64,000 nucleotides of DNA, taken from assembly GCA_049598145.1 (NCBI GenBank), contig JBMYNJ010000002.1:1-64000 (forward strand), written 5' to 3'. The notes under the pieces are model-generated. The model was not told where the DNA came from and made no database searches. It worked only from the letters and a program-made list of their open reading frames with translations. This stretch comes from WTJH01 sp049598145. Lineage in GTDB: Bacteria; Bacteroidota; Bacteroidia; Flavobacteriales; Flavobacteriaceae. The translations under genes and the position numbers were made by a program. Below, one piece after another: positions 61,012-64,000 of this stretch; position 1 is the stretch's first letter; every line of letters starts with the position of its first letter.

Positions 61012-62055
61012 ATGTTTGAAGATAAAAATCCCCAACGTACCCCTTTACAAGATTTAGGCGAATTTGGAATTATTAAGCATCTAACCCAACACTTTTCACT
61101 CGCAAATCAAAGTTCAGTTCTTGGTGTGGGAGACGATGCAGCCATTATTGAACATTCGGATGCCAGCTTAGTGACTACTGATTTACTATTGGAGGGGATT
61201 CATTTCGATTTATCTTATGTCCCCTTAAAGCACTTAGGCTATAAAGCTGTTGTTGTTAACCTCTCGGATATTTATGCCATGGGTGGCATTCCAACCCAAT
61301 TTACGGTGGGTATTGGCGTCTCCAATCGATTTCCTTTAGAAGCCCTTGAGGAACTTTATTCCGGGATGGCGTTGGCCTGTAAAAAATACGAAGTTGACCT
61401 GGTCGGCGGAGATACAAGCAGTAGCCGTCAAGGCTTAATTCTTTCCATTACTGCTCTAGGTACGGTTCCTTCCGGAAAGGCCTTTAAACGATCGGGGGCG
61501 CAGGAAGGCGATCTTCTTTTAGTGAGTGGAGACCTAGGGGCTGCCTACATGGGCTTGCAGGTATTGGAGCGCGAAAAAGCAGTTTTTGAAGTCAACCCAC
61601 AAAATCAGCCGGATTTGTCTGATTATTCCTACTGCGTGGGGCGTCAACTCAAGCCCGAGGCCCGAAAAGATGTGATTGAACTGCTTCGCGAATTGGAAAT
61701 TCAACCCACGTCTATGATCGATATCAGTGATGGTCTATCCTCTGAGGTTTTGCATCTGACCCAGGCTTCAGACCTTGGCTGTGCTTTGTATGAAGATAAA
61801 ATTCCCATGGACCCAGAAATGCTGAAGCTCTGCGATGAATTTAAACTCCCGAATACTACGGCCGCCCTTGAAGGTGGGGAAGACTACGAATTGCTTTTTT
61901 CCATCGCGCCTGAGGAGTTTGCCAAGCTTAAAGATCATCCTTACATCACTCCCATTGGACATTTTAAACCCAAAACAGAAGGCGTGCATCTCATTACCGG
62001 ACTCGGCCAGCAGATAGAGCTAAGAGCGCAGGGATGGAAAAACTTTAAAGATTAG
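61012..62055 (+). CDS. thiL: Thiamine-monophosphate kinase
   Basis: 347 residues from ATG 61012 (MFEDKNPQRTPLQDLGEFGII); the 69 bases upstream in the same frame encode a hydrophobic tail and hold the promoter, so they are not translated. ThiL motifs are VLGVGDDAAII, DLLLEGIHFDL, LSDIYAMGGIP, LVGGDTSSSRQG and EGGEDYELLFS. The enzyme phosphorylates thiamine monophosphate to the diphosphate. Its stop overlaps the convergent ZIP gene by 4 bases. Confidence 0.95.
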   Translation: MFEDKNPQRTPLQDLGEFGIIKHLTQHFSLANQSSVLGVGDDAAIIEHSDASLVTTDLLLEGIHFDLSYVPLKHLGYKAVVVNLSDIYAMGGIPTQFTVGIGVSNRFPLEALEELYSGMALACKKYEVDLVGGDTSSSRQGLILSITALGTVPSGKAFKRSGAQEGDLLLVSGDLGAAYMGLQVLEREKAVFEVNPQNQPDLSDYSYCVGRQLKPEARKDVIELLRELEIQPTSMIDISDGLSSEVLHLTQASDLGCALYEDKIPMDPEMLKLCDEFKLPNTTAALEGGEDYELLFSIAPEEFAKLKDHPYITPIGHFKPKTEGVHLITGLGQQIELRAQGWKNFKD

Positions 62056-62867
62056 CCCAAAGCCACATCAAGGGTCATCATCACGATAAACCCTCCAATA
62101 AACCCCAGCGTAGCAATATCGGTATACTTATCCAACTGAGTTTCGGGGATCACTTCTTCCACAACTACAAAAATCATAGCACCTGCTGCGAAAGCCAAGG
62201 CGTAGGGTAGGATGGGCGTAAAAAAGGTTACGGCAAGTGCCCCCAAAACGGCAGCTACAGGCTCTACTGCAGCAGACAACTGTCCGTACCAAAAACTTTT
62301 GAATCGGCTCACCCCCTGCCTACGTAAGGGCATGGAAACAGCTATTCCTTCAGGAAAGTTTTGGATTCCAATACCGATCGCCAAAACCACAGCACCAGCG
62401 ATGGAAGCTTCGGGTAATCCTGCAGCTACTCCACCAAACAATACCCCTACGGCCAAGCCCTCAGGAATATTGTGTAAGGTAATTGCCAAAACCAAAAGGG
62501 TGGTGCGTCTCCAAGGTGTTTTGATCCCCTCACTTTCTTTGAAATTAATATGGATATGGGGTAAAATCTTGTCTAAACCAAAAATAAAAAGGGCCCCTAA
62601 ACCAAAACCAATAACAGAAGGAAACACCTTCTGAAACCCCTCCCCAGGACTCATTTCAATTCCTGGCGCCAACAAACTCCAAAAACTCGCCGCTACCATA
62701 ACGCCCCCGGTAAATCCAAGCATTCCATCTAAGACCGCTCGATTCATGGATCGGAACAAAAAAACAAAAGAAGCTCCAAAAGCAGTTAGTCCCCAGGTAA
62801 ACAGCGTGGCATACAGCGCTCCTAAAATGGGACTGGTATTTTCGAAAAATTCAAGGATGAATTCCAT
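62052..62867 (-). CDS. ZIP-family metal transporter
   Basis: 271 residues from ATG 62867 (MEFILEFFENTSP). About eight membrane helices. The metal path residues are in LHNIPEGLAVGVLFGG and GIQNFPEGIAVSMPL, and a His-rich loop HIHINFKE separates two halves, as in ZIP importers of zinc or other divalent metals. A good -33/-7 promoter lies 20 bases upstream. Specific metal not predictable. Confidence 0.92.
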   Translation of the reverse strand: MEFILEFFENTSPILGALYATLFTWGLTAFGASFVFLFRSMNRAVLDGMLGFTGGVMVAASFWSLLAPGIEMSPGEGFQKVFPSVIGFGLGALFIFGLDKILPHIHINFKESEGIKTPWRRTTLLVLAITLHNIPEGLAVGVLFGGVAAGLPEASIAGAVVLAIGIGIQNFPEGIAVSMPLRRQGVSRFKSFWYGQLSAAVEPVAAVLGALAVTFFTPILPYALAFAAGAMIFVVVEEVIPETQLDKYTDIATLGFIGGFIVMMTLDVALG

Positions 62868-62887
62868 GGATGTTTGGTTTCTAAGCA

Positions 62888-62916
62888 CAAAAATACAGAA
62901 TTATATTGTGCTACAA
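62888..62916 (-). promoter_or_regulatory. Promoter of the ZIP transporter gene (TTG-N18-TATTTTTG)
   Basis: On the minus strand, TTG (62916-62914), an 18-base spacer and TATTTTTG (62895-62888) fit the Bacteroidota promoter. Twenty bases separate it from the ATG at 62867. Same spacing as the pfkB and thiL promoters. Confidence 0.65.
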
Positions 62917-62942
62917 ATTCGAGAGGGTTAGTGGGATTTGTG

Positions 62943-62950
62943 TACTTTTG
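62943..62950 (+). promoter_or_regulatory. -7-like element overlapping the proposed lycopene cyclase start
   Basis: TACTTTTG matches TAnnTTTG, but it includes the proposed TTG start codon (62948-62950). Either the element is chance or translation starts further in at an uncommon codon; no TTG -33 at the usual spacing. Confidence 0.3.
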
Positions 62951-64000
62951 AAGGCTATCGACAAAGAAAAAACATACGACTACATCATTTGTGGCGGGGG
63001 GGCGTCAGGCTTGCTTTTGGCACATAAACTCCTTGAAGACCCCTTTTTTCAGGAGGCTAAAATTGCCTTAATCGAAAAAGATCACAAAAACCAAAACGAT
63101 AGGACCTGGTGTTTTTGGGAACCAGAGGAGGGTGCCTTTGATTCCATTCTGCATCACCGATGGAAAAAGGGATATTTTGGGGCTTCCAATTATAGCTCTC
63201 AATTTCCACTGAAGCCGTTCGAATACAAAATGTTACGGTCACAACCCTTCTATGAATCCTACTACAAGCGAATAGAAGAAACCCCTCAAATTGACCTTTG
63301 GACCGCCGAAATAACTTCCCTGGACCCGGATGGGGATCTTCATCGGGTTCAAACCTCAGTGGGAGATTTTTATGGGAAACGAATTTTTTCGAGTTTGTTT
63401 GATCCCAAATTCATGAGTAAACAGCAGAAATATCCGGTCTTGCACCAACATTTTTTGGGCTGGTTTGTCCGAACCGAAAAAGCAGTTTTTGATCCTGAAC
63501 GAATCCACTTTATGGATTTTGATATTCCTCAAAATGGAGCGACTCGGTTTATTTATGTTCTGCCCTTTTCTCCAACAGAAGCCTTGGTAGAATATACCCT
63601 GTTCTCTCCTACTCTCTTAACTGAGCAAGCATATGAAGCGGGTATTAAAGAATATTTGGAAACGCTGGATTGCGGAGATTTTGAAATTTTAGAAAAAGAA
63701 CAAGGTTCTATCCCAATGACCTGTTATCGTTTTGATCGACACAACACAGATGATTTACTTTACATCGGAACCGCTGGGGGCTGGACCAAAGCCAGTACCG
63801 GATTTACCTTTAAAAAAACCACCGAGAAAATTGATGCTCTAGTCGAGTTCCTAAAAACAAATCAATCGTTTAAGCATTTTTGGAAACCGGATCGTTTTTG
63901 GTTCTACGATCTTCTCTTTTTGGATGTATTGTCTCAACATAATGCACGCGGTCACGAGCTGTTTCGAACCATGTTCCAAAACAATTCCCCTGAATTAATC
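62948..64000 (+). CDS. crtY: Lycopene beta-cyclase, CrtY/LcyB type, 3' end beyond window
   Basis: 351 residues to the window edge. The Rossmann FAD motif YDYIICGGGASGLLLAHKLL and the RTWCFWEPEEG signature are typical of Bacteroidota CrtY-type lycopene cyclases, which close the rings of beta-carotene; ASTGFTF and GGWTKAS motifs follow. No ATG or GTG exists in frame from an upstream stop (62882) to the FAD motif; TTG 62948 (or TTG 62906) is the likely start. Divergent from the ZIP gene. The C-terminus is not seen. Confidence 0.88.
   Translation, partial: MKAIDKEKTYDYIICGGGASGLLLAHKLLEDPFFQEAKIALIEKDHKNQNDRTWCFWEPEEGAFDSILHHRWKKGYFGASNYSSQFPLKPFEYKMLRSQPFYESYYKRIEETPQIDLWTAEITSLDPDGDLHRVQTSVGDFYGKRIFSSLFDPKFMSKQQKYPVLHQHFLGWFVRTEKAVFDPERIHFMDFDIPQNGATRFIYVLPFSPTEALVEYTLFSPTLLTEQAYEAGIKEYLETLDCGDFEILEKEQGSIPMTCYRFDRHNTDDLLYIGTAGGWTKASTGFTFKKTTEKIDALVEFLKTNQSFKHFWKPDRFWFYDLLFLDVLSQHNARGHELFRTMFQNNSPELI

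Noticed and set aside
1..64000. tRNA, rRNA, CRISPR arrays, intact transposons or phage genes.
   Set aside because: Looked for in the gene gaps on both strands; none had the required structure. Only the small remnant at 31589-31684 suggests former mobile or surface DNA.

Overview
The window reads as a chromosomal segment of a marine-type member of the Flavobacteriaceae (Bacteroidota). The evidence is the gene families (BatA-E aerotolerance block, DUF2480, DUF3078, an IPExxxVDY-family protein, a 631-residue PurF-like protein, choice-of-anchor-B lipoprotein, flavobacterial lycopene cyclase), the TAnnTTTG promoter element in front of many genes, and the lack of a consistent Shine-Dalgarno signal. 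Base composition looks moderate (my estimate is a little over 40% GC) and even. I see no rRNA, tRNA, CRISPR array, intact insertion sequence or prophage. Two runs of exactly ten N mark assembly joins, so this is a draft or metagenome assembly.

Layout. 1-4249 (minus): AddB-like (partial) and AddA-like repair helicase/nucleases. 4340-4939: superoxide dismutase. 5087-9010 (minus): long PurF-like amidotransferase, PfkB sugar kinase, RNase HI, PurN. 9151-13330: acpP, fabF, rnc, IPExxxVDY protein, pyk. 13327-20336: mixed housekeeping genes (dinB, CYTH protein, monooxygenase-fold protein, asparaginase, ALDH7-type dehydrogenase, membrane protein, pheS, small unknown protein, CvpA). 20333-29300 (minus): complete moxR-DUF58-(541-aa membrane protein)-batA-batB-batC-batD-batE block. 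29444-31482: aldo/keto reductase and an AlbA_2-type protein interrupted by an N-gap. 31483-31788: a non-coding patch with repeats and gene debris. 31789-34938 (minus): metB-type enzyme, lpxH, hflX. 35036-36763: ArsC-like protein, EamA permease, thioesterase.

36812-44980 looks like an oxidative sugar-processing cluster: cytochrome c, a GMC dehydrogenase with its small subunit, two xylose-isomerase-like TIM-barrel proteins, an MFS permease, a Gfo/Idh/MocA oxidoreductase and a DUF1080 (3-keto-disaccharide hydrolase) protein. Together they suggest oxidation of a glycoside at a ring carbon, followed by non-hydrolytic cleavage and uptake. 44984-46992: YicC, guanylate kinase, NadD. 47060-56362: an exported unknown protein, a glycosyltransferase, a DUF3078 protein (second N-gap), and the SUF iron-sulfur operon sufABCDSE plus a SufT-like and a DUF2480 protein. 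56450-60903 (minus): an apparent four-lipoprotein operon (LVIVD repeat protein, repeat propeller, MbnP, MbnH). 61012-64000: thiL, a ZIP transporter on the minus strand and a truncated lycopene cyclase.

Most of the window is core genome. The points I rate highest are the sugar-oxidation cluster, the four-lipoprotein MbnP/MbnH operon, the run of convergent gene pairs that share a 4-base stop-codon overlap, two promoters placed so close to the ATG that their mRNAs should be leaderless or nearly so, and the debris patch at 31.5-31.8 kb. I did not find a clearly novel defence or mobile system.
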